This document shows, one piece after another, positions 1-6,915 of a stretch of 13,331 nt of DNA (the first letter of the stretch is position 1; each line of letters begins with the position of its first letter). Below the pieces are notes generated by a model. It was given only the letters and a program-made list of their open reading frames with translations. It had not been told where the DNA came from and made no database searches. Source of the DNA: Rubrivivax sp. (lineage in GTDB: Bacteria; Pseudomonadota; Gammaproteobacteria; Burkholderiales; Burkholderiaceae); NCBI GenBank assembly GCA_004211235.1, contig SEEY01000033.1:1-13331 (forward strand), given 5' to 3'. A program made the translations under genes and the position numbers.

Positions 1-759
1 GGGCAGCAGGTGCTGGCCTGCATCGAGATCATCCTGCGCGAGGTGGGCAACCTGAAGCGCATCGGCGAGGAGTACTCCCGCCAGGACAGCGGCACCTTCT
101 CGATCGCGACGACGCACACCCAGGCGCGCTACGTGCTGCCCATGCCCGTCGCCCAGCTGCGCAAGCATCTGCCGCAACTGCGCATCAGCCTGCACCAGGG
201 CAGCCCCGACCAGGTCGCGCGCATGCTGATCGACGAGACCGCCGACCTCGGCCTCGCCACCGAGTCGCTGGCCCAGTACGACGAGCTCGTCACCCTGCCC
301 TGCTACGAATGGCAGCACGTGATGGTGGTGCCGCGTGATCACCCGCTGGCGTCGGTCGAGCGCGTCAACCTGGAGCAGCTCGCCGCCGAGCCGTTGGTCT
401 CGTATCACCCGAGCTTCACCGGCCGCACGCGCATCGACAAGGCCTTCGCGGCGCGTCACCTGACGCCCAACGTCGTGCTGGAAGCCATCGACTCCGACGT
501 CATCAAGACCTATGTGCGGCTGGGCATGGGCGTGGGCATCGTCGCCGAAATGGCGATGCGCGAGGAGCCCGCCAACAGCGACCTCGTCGCCCGCCCGCTC
601 GGCGCGCTGCTCGGCAGCAACGTGACGCGCATCGCCTTCAAGCGCGGCGCCTACCTGCGCAACTACGTGTACACCTTCGCCGAGCTCCTGTCCGAGCGTC
701 TGGGCCGCCGGCTCATCGAAAAGGCAATGAACGGCGAGGCGGACGATTTCGAGCTTTGA
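1..759 (+). CDS. cysB: CysB-family LysR-type transcriptional regulator, 3' part (N-terminus outside window)
   Basis: This is the inducer-binding part of a CysB-type LysR regulator, which controls sulfate/thiosulfate uptake and cysteine synthesis genes in response to sulfur supply. The frame is open from base 1 and ends at TGA 757-759, giving 252 visible residues. Family members are about 300-315 residues long, so roughly 55-60 residues containing the helix-turn-helix lie upstream of the window. The sulfate/inducer-site motif TTHTQ is encoded at 109-123, followed by HQGSPDQVARML and LPCYEWQHVMVVP, all close to the CysB pattern. The segment LGMGVGIVAEMAM near the C-terminus is also typical. An internal ATG at base 10 is not the real start. 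In Burkholderiales the gene often follows the sulfate transport operon, but that cannot be seen here. A paralogue such as Cbl/SsuR is possible. Confidence 0.9.
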   Translation, partial: GQQVLACIEIILREVGNLKRIGEEYSRQDSGTFSIATTHTQARYVLPMPVAQLRKHLPQLRISLHQGSPDQVARMLIDETADLGLATESLAQYDELVTLPCYEWQHVMVVPRDHPLASVERVNLEQLAAEPLVSYHPSFTGRTRIDKAFAARHLTPNVVLEAIDSDVIKTYVRLGMGVGIVAEMAMREEPANSDLVARPLGALLGSNVTRIAFKRGAYLRNYVYTFAELLSERLGRRLIEKAMNGEADDFEL

Positions 760-760
760 G

Positions 761-790
761 GCCTGCGGGGCTTGCTGGCCAGCCCCAGGC
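761..790. terminator. Hairpin between convergent cysB-like and fimV-like genes
   Basis: GCCTG (761-765) pairs with CAGGC (786-790) and GGGCT with AGCCC, with a 2-base bulge and loop TGCTGGCC. It begins one base after the cysB-like stop codon and ends 9 bases before the stop codon of the convergent gene. There is no clear T-run on either side, so it may be a weak bidirectional terminator or an mRNA 3'-end stabiliser. The role is inferred from position. Confidence 0.4.
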
Positions 791-799
791 CGACGCGCC

Positions 800-2509
800 T
801 CAGCTTCTGCCGAACTGCGAGTCCAGGGGCAGCATCAGATCGACGTCTTCCCCGCGCAGGCCAGCCTCGAAGAGATCACGCGCCACGCTGTACAGCGTCA
901 GCATGTCGCGGAAGGCGGGCAGCTCGAAATGCGGCGCGCCCCGGCCGGCGCCGCGAGCCAGCAGCTCCTGCAGCATCTGCATTGCCGCACCGGCGTCCGG
1001 CCAGACGACCTGCAGATGGGCGATGACGCTGGGGTTGGCATCGAGCGGCCGGCCGCGCGACAGGCTCTGTGACCAGGACGGCGCCGGCGTGCGAAACCGC
1101 GCCTCGAACTGCTTGACCAGCTCGGCGAACACCTCCGGCTCGCCGCGCTGCTGGCACAGCTCCATCAGCATCAGATACGGCATGGCGCCTGCGTTGCCAC
1201 GCGCCAGCCGGTTGGCCAGCAGGTCGGCAGCCGCTTCCTGCTGACCGAGCAACTGCAGGAAATCGACCTGCTGCTGCAGGTCCAGCAGTTCGTCTGCAAC
1301 GGTCAACTGTTCGGAGTGCTCTGGCGCTGCCGCGGCCTGCACGGGCAGTCGCTGCGTGGCCTGCATCGACTGCGGGAGCGATTCCGCCGGGGCCAGGGCG
1401 GCGATGGGTGCGGGTGGCCACGGCATGGGCCGCGGCTGTGGACGTGTGGACTGGTGCTGACCTTCGTCCGGCAGAGCGGCCGCGTTGCCGCGGACCGCAG
1501 GCGCGAAACCAGGCGGCGGGCCCGGGGGCGGCGGTAGCGGCGCCGCACCCTCGGCTGCATGCAGGGCGCGCCAGTAGGCCAGCTCGCGGCGCGCTCGCTC
1601 ATCCCGCCAGCGGCTGCCGTAGAAAGCGGCAGCACCGGCCAGCAGGCTCAGGCCGAGCGTCAGCACCCAGGTCATGGGATCGCGCAGCGGCGAGGTGCGC
1701 GCAAGCTGAGCGGCTGCCGGCGCCGTGGCCGTTACAACCGACGCTGACTGCGACGCCATGGGCGCCGGCAGCGAGGCAGCGGATGCGGAAGGGGCCGCTT
1801 CGGCCTGCTGGCGGGCGTCCAGCTCGGCGCGAAGTTGCGCGACGGTCTGTTCGAGCAAGGTGATCTGGGCTTCCAGCTCGGGCGTCAGCTCGGTCTCGGC
1901 GTCGCTCGCCGGCTTCACCGGCCGCGGCGCGTCGGCGACCAGCACCTCCGGGCGCTCCAGCACCAGGCGGGGACCTTGCGCGCGGGGCTTGGGTCGGGCG
2001 CGCGGCTTCGCCGTTGGCGCCGGCACCGACGGAGAGGCTTCCGCCTCCAGCCGAACCGATGTCTGAACAGGCGCGGGAGCGGGTGGCGGCGCCATCGCAG
2101 TCGCTGGCGAAGCGGCCGCCGCGGTCGCCGGATCGACGAAGGCGCTGAACTCGCGCGTCAGCTTCGTCGGGCAGCCCAGGGCCAGCGTGATGCGCAAGGC
2201 CGGTTCCTCGATGCGAACGAGGCTTTGCAGGCGGATGCGCTGCTGGCCCGCTTCACCCTCGACGCGCATCTGCAACAGCCCGGCGGGCACTCGCGCATCG
2301 CCTGCAGACACTTCGGCGCGCACGCAGTTGTCAGGCAACGGCTCACCCTCGGCCAGAGACAGCGGCACGCTCACGTCGAGCGGCTTGCCGAGCGCGGAGA
2401 GGACCTGCGGCCGGCCCAGTCCGATGGCCTCGGCGCCCTGGGGAGGCAGGCCCATCATCAGTGCCAAGGCGGAGGTGAGCAACGTCGGGCGCACGGCCGT
2501 GATAGGCAT
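800..2509 (-). CDS. FimV-like membrane-anchored protein
   Basis: The 569-residue protein resembles FimV/HubP-type polar inner-membrane proteins that organise type IV pili and polarity in other bacteria. A signal peptide covers residues 1-28, with likely cleavage after AEA. Residues 29-125 match the FimV N-terminal periplasmic domain (IGLGRPQVLSALGKPLDVSV). A Pro/Ala-rich stretch (about 128-205) and a predicted coiled coil (about 208-238) follow, then one membrane segment (279-298, WVLTLGLSLLAGAAAFYGS). The cytoplasmic tail contains a second Pro-rich linker (322-375) and a helical region (405-475, DELLDLQQQVDFLQLLGQQ) like the TPR-type C-terminus of FimV. No LysM motif is visible, and the protein is shorter than classical FimV (about 900 residues), so it is best called FimV-like. 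No strong ribosome binding site precedes ATG 2509; the start is chosen because it gives an intact signal peptide. It converges on the cysB-like gene and diverges from the Crp/Fnr gene across about 100 bases. Confidence 0.8.
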   Translation of the reverse strand: MPITAVRPTLLTSALALMMGLPPQGAEAIGLGRPQVLSALGKPLDVSVPLSLAEGEPLPDNCVRAEVSAGDARVPAGLLQMRVEGEAGQQRIRLQSLVRIEEPALRITLALGCPTKLTREFSAFVDPATAAAASPATAMAPPPAPAPVQTSVRLEAEASPSVPAPTAKPRARPKPRAQGPRLVLERPEVLVADAPRPVKPASDAETELTPELEAQITLLEQTVAQLRAELDARQQAEAAPSASAASLPAPMASQSASVVTATAPAAAQLARTSPLRDPMTWVLTLGLSLLAGAAAFYGSRWRDERARRELAYWRALHAAEGAAPLPPPPGPPPGFAPAVRGNAAALPDEGQHQSTRPQPRPMPWPPAPIAALAPAESLPQSMQATQRLPVQAAAAPEHSEQLTVADELLDLQQQVDFLQLLGQQEAAADLLANRLARGNAGAMPYLMLMELCQQRGEPEVFAELVKQFEARFRTPAPSWSQSLSRGRPLDANPSVIAHLQVVWPDAGAAMQMLQELLARGAGRGAPHFELPAFRDMLTLYSVARDLFEAGLRGEDVDLMLPLDSQFGRS

Positions 2510-2612
2510 TGACAGCGGTCGGCTACAAGCGGTTGAACGAGGGGGAGGAGGACAACGCGGTTCACTCTAGCATGGGGCCACGCGCCCTCACGGGTTGCAC
2601 AATGCCTCCGCC

Positions 2613-3317
2613 ATGAACGCACTCAGCCTCACCCCCGAAGAACGCCTGCAGATCGACCAGGGCCCCTGGTTCTCCAGATTGTCCGAATCCTTGCGCAACG
2701 ACATCCTGCAGCGCGCGTTCGTGCGCCGACTGACCGACGAGACCATGCTGTCCCATCGCGGCGAGCCGGCCGAGGAATGGTCCGCCGTCGCGAAGGGCGC
2801 CGTACGCGTCAGCTCGGTGTCGCTGGCGGGCAAGCAGATTTCGCTGACCTATGTCGAGCCCGGCACCTGGTTCGGCGACATCGCCCTCTTCGACGGCCTG
2901 CCTCGCACGCACGATGCCTATGCACACGGTGAGACGACGCTGCTGTGCGTGCGCAAGGCGGACTTCCGTGCGCTGTTGCAGGCGCATTCGGAGCTGTACG
3001 ACGCGCTGCTGCGGCTCAACTGCCGCCGGCTGCGCCTGATGTTCGACATGATCGAGGACCTCAACACGCGGCCGCTGTCCGCACGGTTGGCCAAGCAGGT
3101 GCTGCTGCTGGCGCGCTCCTACGGCGTGCAGGAGGGCGACGAGGTGCGCATCGGCCTGCAGCTCGCGCAGGAAGACCTCGCCCAGTTGCTCGGCGCCTCG
3201 CGCCAGCGCGTGAACCAGGAGCTCAAGGCCTTCGAGCGCGAAGGCGCGGTGCGCGTGGAGCCGACGCGTCTGGTCGTGCTCAACCGCGACAAGCTTCTGG
3301 CCGCCGCAGGCCGCTGA
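2613..3317 (+). CDS. Crp/Fnr-family transcriptional regulator
   Basis: The 234-residue protein is a DNA-binding regulator with a cyclic-nucleotide-binding-type sensor domain and a C-terminal winged helix. The jelly-roll domain covers about residues 19-118, with the phosphate-cassette-like region GTWFGDIALFDGLPRTHDA at about 84-102. A long dimer helix follows at about 118-150, and the Crp-type HTH at about 180-212 includes QEDLAQLLGASRQRVNQELK. Only two cysteines are present and none are near the N-terminus, so an FNR-type oxygen-sensing Fe-S cluster is unlikely. The cassette has Arg-Thr where CRP has Arg-Ser, so nucleotide binding is possible but unproven. A TTG at 2595 would add six residues. 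ATG 2613 is preferred, although neither start has a clear Shine-Dalgarno sequence. The downstream phosphotransferase gene is 73 bases away and may be co-transcribed. Its targets are unknown. Confidence 0.88.
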   Translation: MNALSLTPEERLQIDQGPWFSRLSESLRNDILQRAFVRRLTDETMLSHRGEPAEEWSAVAKGAVRVSSVSLAGKQISLTYVEPGTWFGDIALFDGLPRTHDAYAHGETTLLCVRKADFRALLQAHSELYDALLRLNCRRLRLMFDMIEDLNTRPLSARLAKQVLLLARSYGVQEGDEVRIGLQLAQEDLAQLLGASRQRVNQELKAFEREGAVRVEPTRLVVLNRDKLLAAAGR

Positions 3318-3390
3318 CGCTGCGGCGACACGGCGGGCGGGTGAGGGCTCGCAGAATGGAAAGTTCGCGCGCTACACCAGAACAAGCTCC

Positions 3391-4464
3391 ATGGAAGCAT
3401 TCACCGGCACCCGCCCCCTCGCCCAGCCGCTGGACTCCGTGGCCCTCGACGCCTGGCTGTGCGCCCACATCGACGGTTATGCCGGCCCGCTGACGCTCGC
3501 GCAATTCAAGGGTGGCCAGTCCAACCCGACCTATCTGCTGACCACGCCCGGCGCGCAATACGTGATGCGCAGCAAGCCTGGGCCGGTGGCCAAGCTGCTC
3601 CCGTCGGCCCATGCCATCGAGCGCGAGTTCCTGGTGATGGGCGCCCTGGCCGGCACCGACGTGCCCGTGCCGGCAATGCTGGCCCTGTGCGAAGACGAGG
3701 CGGTCATCGGCCGCGCTTTCTACGTCATGGAGTTCATGCCGGGGCGTGTGCTGTGGGACCAGAGCCTGCCGGGCATGAGCCGTGCCGAACGCGCCGCGCA
3801 CTACGACGAGATGAACCGCGTCATCGCGGCGTTGCACCAGGTCGACTTCAAGGCGCGGGGCCTCGAATCCTTCGGCAAGCCGGGCAACTACTTCGAGCGC
3901 CAGATCGGCCGCTGGAGCAAGCAATACCTGGCCTCCGTCACCGAGCCGAATCCGGCGATGGACGCGCTGCTCGCCTGGCTGCCGGCGCATATCCCGGCGT
4001 CGGCGAGAGACGAGCGGGAGATCGCCATCGTGCATGGCGACTACCGCATGGACAACGTCGTCTTCCACCCCACCGAGCCGCGCATCATTGCCGTGCTCGA
4101 CTGGGAGCTGTCGACGCTCGGCCACCCGCTGGCCGACTTCAGCTATCACTGCATGAGCTGGCACATCCGGACATCGGGGGCCGCGCGCGGGCTGGGCGGC
4201 CAGGACCTTGAGGCGCTCGGCATCCCGGGCGAGCGCGACTACGTGCAGCGCTATTGCGAACGCACCGGTCGCGCAGACATAGAACCCGTCATGGCGGACT
4301 GGAACTTCTACCTGGCCTACAACCTGTTCCGCATTGCTGCCATCGTGCAGGGCATTGCCAAGCGCGTTGTGGACGGCACGGCCTCAAGCGAGCAGGCGAA
4401 AGAAACCGCCAGGAGCGCGCGGCCGCTGTCGGAGCTGGCCTGGCGCTTCGCCAGGAAAGCGTGA
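3391..4464 (+). CDS. Phosphotransferase-family protein (APH fold, ACAD10/11-type kinase)
   Basis: The 357-residue protein is a small-molecule kinase of the aminoglycoside phosphotransferase/choline kinase fold. It belongs to the branch related to the kinase domain of ACAD10/ACAD11, which acts in hydroxy-fatty-acid breakdown; the true substrate here is unknown. Visible features are the nucleotide-binding loop FKGGQSNPTYLL (39-50), a basic segment VMRSKPGP (58-65), the catalytic loop HGDYRMDN (215-222) with base Asp217 and Asn222, and the Mg-binding DWELS (237-241) followed by GHPLADFSY. It is very unlikely to be an antibiotic-resistance enzyme, because this branch is widespread in chromosomes and associated with acyl-CoA metabolism. 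The start ATG 3391 fits the expected N-terminus, but upstream sequence is poor in purine-rich ribosome binding signal. The gene follows the Crp/Fnr gene by 73 bases and converges on the next gene. Confidence 0.88.
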   Translation: MEAFTGTRPLAQPLDSVALDAWLCAHIDGYAGPLTLAQFKGGQSNPTYLLTTPGAQYVMRSKPGPVAKLLPSAHAIEREFLVMGALAGTDVPVPAMLALCEDEAVIGRAFYVMEFMPGRVLWDQSLPGMSRAERAAHYDEMNRVIAALHQVDFKARGLESFGKPGNYFERQIGRWSKQYLASVTEPNPAMDALLAWLPAHIPASARDEREIAIVHGDYRMDNVVFHPTEPRIIAVLDWELSTLGHPLADFSYHCMSWHIRTSGAARGLGGQDLEALGIPGERDYVQRYCERTGRADIEPVMADWNFYLAYNLFRIAAIVQGIAKRVVDGTASSEQAKETARSARPLSELAWRFARKA

Positions 4465-4542
4465 GCCCTTCGTCCAGTCCGCCGCACTGAACGCGCGCGA
4501 CCTGACCGGTCCCCGAGGGAACGGCGAGCATCCCAAAGCGCC

Positions 4543-4573
4543 GGCCGGCTGGGGAGCGGCCCCGCGCTCGGCC
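4543..4573. terminator. Imperfect hairpin between convergent genes
   Basis: GGCCG (4543-4547) pairs with CGGCC (4569-4573). Inside, GGGG (4551-4554) pairs with CCCC (4560-4563) around loop AGCGG, leaving an asymmetric internal bulge. It lies in the 120-base gap between the convergent phosphotransferase and 245-residue protein genes. No T-run is present, so this is only a possible terminator. Confidence 0.25.
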
Positions 4574-4584
4574 AGAAACAGCCG

Positions 4585-5322
4585 TCAGCACACGTCGCCC
4601 GGCCGGGTCGACGGTGTCCAGGCGACGGACTGCGTCGTCGGCCAGGCCCCCGCGTCGGTGAGGCGACCGTTGACCCGCTGCGCCTCGCGCGCCGCAATCT
4701 CCAGCAGCCGCACCAGCGCCTGCACCCGGTCCAGGTCCGGCTCGCTCATCTCGGTGCGCAGGTAGAGGTTGCCGCGCATGCTCATCAGCACGAAGGGATG
4801 GCCCTCGGGCAGCAGATCCTGGCTGGCCTGCGCGAGCGCGTCGCTCAGCTCACCGTCGATCCAGGCGCCGGTGAGCTCCTTGGTCACGCCGACGACACCG
4901 AAGCGCTGGCGCACGATCTGCGAAGCGGCGTTGTTGAACTTGGGGAACATCACCAGCCAGCGCATCTCCTCCGGCGTGTCGGTGTCGATGCGGGTCTTGA
5001 GCGTGTCGGTGTAGGCCTCGAACACGGCGCGCTCGAGGTTTTCCATCAGCGCCCGGCACACCACCATCAGCTGCAGATCCGGATGCAGGCGCATCTCGCA
5101 GCGCATGCGCAGTTCGGTGCCTGGCAGGTAGCTGCGTTGCGACACGCCCCACTCCACGCGCAGCGGCCCCGGAAGCGCCTTGGGCTGCTCGATGAGGAAG
5201 CCCTGGCCATCGCGTGTCTGCGTGAATTCGGCGCCGCGTGCCTCGGCCCAGTCCTGGATCGGACGCCAGCGCGCCGCGTTGGCCCGGGCCACCAGCCAGT
5301 GCTTGACTTGCTTTACCACCAT
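4585..5322 (-). CDS. Conserved-looking protein of unknown function, 245 residues
   Basis: I do not recognise this family. It looks like a true gene from its G/C-rich third positions, sensible amino acid composition and clean fit between neighbours. The start at ATG 5322 gives an N-terminus MVVKQVKHWLVARANAARW. An upstream in-frame ATG at 5406 would extend it by 28 residues but would run into the divergent yfcG coding region, so it is rejected. There is no signal peptide or membrane segment, so a cytoplasmic protein is expected. Visible landmarks are a basic N-terminal helix, a beta-rich middle with LRMRCEMRLHPDLQLMV, a MRWLVMFPKFNN segment, a LPEGHPFVLMSMRGNLYLR strand pair, and an acidic/basic C-terminal helix (DRVQALVRLLEIAAREAQRV). 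It diverges from yfcG with only 56 bases between starts, so the two may share regulation. Confidence 0.7.
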   Translation of the reverse strand: MVVKQVKHWLVARANAARWRPIQDWAEARGAEFTQTRDGQGFLIEQPKALPGPLRVEWGVSQRSYLPGTELRMRCEMRLHPDLQLMVVCRALMENLERAVFEAYTDTLKTRIDTDTPEEMRWLVMFPKFNNAASQIVRQRFGVVGVTKELTGAWIDGELSDALAQASQDLLPEGHPFVLMSMRGNLYLRTEMSEPDLDRVQALVRLLEIAAREAQRVNGRLTDAGAWPTTQSVAWTPSTRPGDVC

Positions 5323-5367
5323 GAGTTGAGAAGTCTGAGAATCAAGGCTGATTGAGGCGCACCGCAC

Positions 5368-5372
5368 GGAGG
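5368..5372 (+). promoter_or_regulatory. Ribosome binding site that fixes the yfcG start
   Basis: GGAGG lies 6 bases before ATG 5379. The alternative in-frame ATG at 5352 lies upstream of this site and would add a nine-residue Arg-rich tail not expected in the family, so 5379 is the start. Confidence 0.75.
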
Positions 5373-5378
5373 CGACGA

Positions 5379-6071
5379 ATGATCGAAGTGTATTCATGGC
5401 CCACACCGAACGGCCACAAGGTGCACATCATGCTGGAGGAGTGCGGCCTGACGTACCGGGTCCATCCCGTGGACATCGGTGCCGGCGACCAGTTCGCGCC
5501 CGACTTCCTGGCCCTCAGTCCCAACAACAAGATTCCCGCCATCACCGACCCCGACGGTCCCGATGGCCAGCCGATCTCGCTGTTCGAGAGCGGCGCCATC
5601 CTGCTCTACCTCGCCGGCAAGACCGGCAGGCTGCTGCCCGCCGACGTGCGCGGCAAATACGAGGTCTTGCAGTGGCTGATGTTCCAGATGGGCGGGCTCG
5701 GGCCGATGCTGGGCCAGGCGCACCACTTCCGCATCTACGCGCCCGAGAAGCTGCCCTATGCCATTGAGCGCTACACCAACGAGGCGCGGCGCCTGTACGG
5801 GGTCATCAACAAGCGGCTCTCGCACGCCACCTACATCGGCGGCGGTGACTACTCCGTCGCCGACATCGCCGTCTTCCCCTGGCTGCGCTCCTGGAAGAAC
5901 CAGGGCGTGGAGATGAGCGACTACCCGCACCTGAAAGGCTGGTTCGACGAGATCGCCAGGCGGCCCGCCGTACAGCGCGGGCTCGACGTGCTGGCGGGCG
6001 CCCGCAGGCCGCTGACGGACGACAAGGCGCGTGATGCGCTGTTCGGGCAGCGACAGCTCCAGCAGCGTTAG
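5379..6071 (+). CDS. yfcG: YfcG-type glutathione S-transferase (disulfide-bond oxidoreductase, Nu class)
   Basis: The 230-residue protein closely follows the E. coli YfcG pattern, a Nu-class GST that binds two glutathione molecules and reduces disulfides such as 2-hydroxyethyl disulfide. The N-terminal thioredoxin fold carries the signature PTPNGHK, with Thr9 and Asn11 at the positions used by YfcG in place of a catalytic Cys or Tyr. SPNNKIPAI contains cis-Pro53, and LFESGAILLYLA contains Glu70-Ser71, which contact the gamma-glutamyl group. The all-helical C-terminal domain has GGLGPMLGQAHHF (105-117), PYAIERY (126-132) and the GST fold motif YSVADIAVFPW (158-168). Length matches the family (about 215-230). 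It is cytoplasmic. The gene is divergent from the 245-residue unknown protein and followed by a hairpin 22 bases after the stop. Confidence 0.93.
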   Translation: MIEVYSWPTPNGHKVHIMLEECGLTYRVHPVDIGAGDQFAPDFLALSPNNKIPAITDPDGPDGQPISLFESGAILLYLAGKTGRLLPADVRGKYEVLQWLMFQMGGLGPMLGQAHHFRIYAPEKLPYAIERYTNEARRLYGVINKRLSHATYIGGGDYSVADIAVFPWLRSWKNQGVEMSDYPHLKGWFDEIARRPAVQRGLDVLAGARRPLTDDKARDALFGQRQLQQR

Positions 6072-6093
6072 CAGGGTTCGCAGCTCCAGGCGT

Positions 6094-6113
6094 CGCCGCG
6101 GGAGCCCGTGGCG
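6094..6113 (+). terminator. Hairpin downstream of yfcG
   Basis: CGCCGCGG (6094-6101) pairs with CCGTGGCG (6106-6113), eight pairs with one G-T, around loop GAGC. It starts 22 bases after the yfcG stop. There is no T-run, so termination is inferred from position only. Confidence 0.35.
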
Positions 6114-6271
6114 CCGTCAGCCGCGCGGCGAAATCGGCCCGCTCTGCGGTGTGAACCAGGGCCCCGCGGCTCGATTTGCGGCGCCGCCGGATCTGCCACG
6201 TCATGCGATGTGATTTGCTGAGCCTCCAGCATCACGTCGGCGAAGCGGCAAGAGGGGGCGACGGACACGCC

Positions 6272-6302
6272 AAAAAAGAAACCCCAGCCCATCGGGCCAG
6301 GG
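6272..6302 (-). terminator. Strong intrinsic terminator facing left
   Basis: Read on the minus strand, CCCTGGCCC and GGGCTGGGG form a nine-pair stem (two G-T pairs) around loop GAT, followed directly by TTTCTTTTTT. This is a textbook Rho-independent terminator. No minus-strand gene upstream of it (at higher coordinates) is convincing, so what it terminates is unclear. Convergent yfcG ends 200 bases further left. Confidence 0.75.
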
Positions 6303-6310
6303 TCCAAACC

Positions 6311-6332
6311 GTCTTCCGCTGTCGCGGAAGAC
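6311..6332. repeat. Perfect 9-bp inverted repeat
   Basis: GTCTTCCGC (6311-6319) and GCGGAAGAC (6324-6332) pair perfectly around loop TGTC. On the minus strand it lies just upstream of the terminator stem at 6282-6302, so the two hairpins could form the folded 3' end of one transcript. Confidence 0.65.
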
Positions 6333-6402
6333 GCCTGCTCAGGGAGGAACAGCAGGGGGCCGAAGCCCGAGGGAAATTTAGCGCGCGGCGTCCGCAGTCG
6401 AT

Positions 6403-6475
6403 GTAGGACGGCAGGCCGCGCTGTCGCGGGACATGCGGAACGGGCTTCCGCGGCCCTCCGCAGGGCCATGCCTAC
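6403..6475. repeat. REP-like palindrome cluster
   Basis: An outer GTAGG (6403-6407) pairs with CCTAC (6471-6475). Inside are two adjacent hairpins: GCGGAA/TTCCGC (6435-6440, 6446-6451) and GGCCCT/AGGGCC (6452-6457, 6462-6467). The 13-base core AGGACGGCAGGCC at 6405 recurs at 6711. The architecture resembles repetitive extragenic palindromic elements, but membership of a genome-wide family cannot be tested here. Confidence 0.45.
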
Positions 6476-6630
6476 GTACGACGGGGATTGGGCCTGGGGC
6501 CGCCTCCTCCTGAGCTGGCACGGCGCCGGCCAAGGCATGCAACGTCGTCACGCGGCGCAGCACTGAGCGCAGCTGCAGCAGGGACTCGTCATCAAGTTGT
6601 GCGAACTGGATCTGCATGTAAGCACCGCAT

Positions 6631-6664
6631 AGAAAAGTGTCCCCGGCACTGGGGCCGGGGACAC
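6631..6664 (-). terminator. Terminator-like hairpin facing left (GTGTCCCCGGC element)
   Basis: GTGTCCCCGGC (6637-6647) pairs perfectly with GCCGGGGACAC (6654-6664) over 11 pairs around loop ACTGGG. On the minus strand the stem is followed by TTTTCT, giving the form of an intrinsic terminator. No minus-strand gene precedes it. It could also be a repeat-element end, since such perfect palindromes occur in dispersed repeats. Confidence 0.55.
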
Positions 6665-6710
6665 AACCCCCGCACGCTCACGCGGCGAGTGCCTGCCTCA
6701 GGGAGGGAGG

Positions 6711-6766
6711 AGGACGGCAGGCCATGCAAGCCTAAGTGCGCCATCGGACTGACCACGTAGGACGGC
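6711..6766. repeat. Further copies of the REP-like core
   Basis: AGGACGGCAGGCC (6711-6723) is an exact direct repeat of 6405-6417, and GTAGGACGGC (6757-6766) repeats 6403-6412. The intervening bases are not conserved with the first cluster, so this looks like a degraded or partial copy. Confidence 0.4.
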
Positions 6767-6915
6767 GCCGCGTCGCTCTGGGGACATCCGACGACGTGAG
6801 AAATCGCATGGACCTCAGCCCGCTGGTGTATCGGTCTGTGAGCGCAGGGAAAACGGGCCCTTCGCGTCCCTAGACTCGCCGCCGCGCACTGAGCGCAAAC
6901 AGAGGTAGCCGTTCC

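Larger units (their letters stand above)
6072..6915. other. Gene-poor, hairpin-rich intergenic region
   Basis: No open frame in this 844-base stretch is convincing on either strand. It contains a hairpin just after yfcG (6094-6113), a minus-strand intrinsic terminator (6272-6302), a perfect 9-bp hairpin (6311-6332), a REP-like cluster of palindromes (6403-6475), a second minus-strand terminator-like hairpin (6631-6664) and further copies of the repeat core (6711-6766). An 11-base repeat, CACTGAGCGCA, occurs at 6561 and 6888. Two terminators facing left without an evident minus-strand gene suggest an unrecognised short transcript or repeat-derived hairpins. Confidence 0.7.

Noticed and set aside
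3391..4464. Aminoglycoside resistance gene
   Set aside because: Motifs and length match the chromosomal ACAD10/11-type kinase branch of the fold, not APH resistance enzymes, and there is no mobile context.
6303..6400. 6S RNA or tmRNA on the minus strand
   Set aside because: The terminator context looked suggestive, but I could not find the conserved 6S bubble arrangement or a tmRNA tRNA-like end.
6068..6538. A 156-codon minus-strand frame in the gene-poor region
   Set aside because: It runs straight through the terminator and palindromes, its composition changes abruptly, and no family is recognisable.
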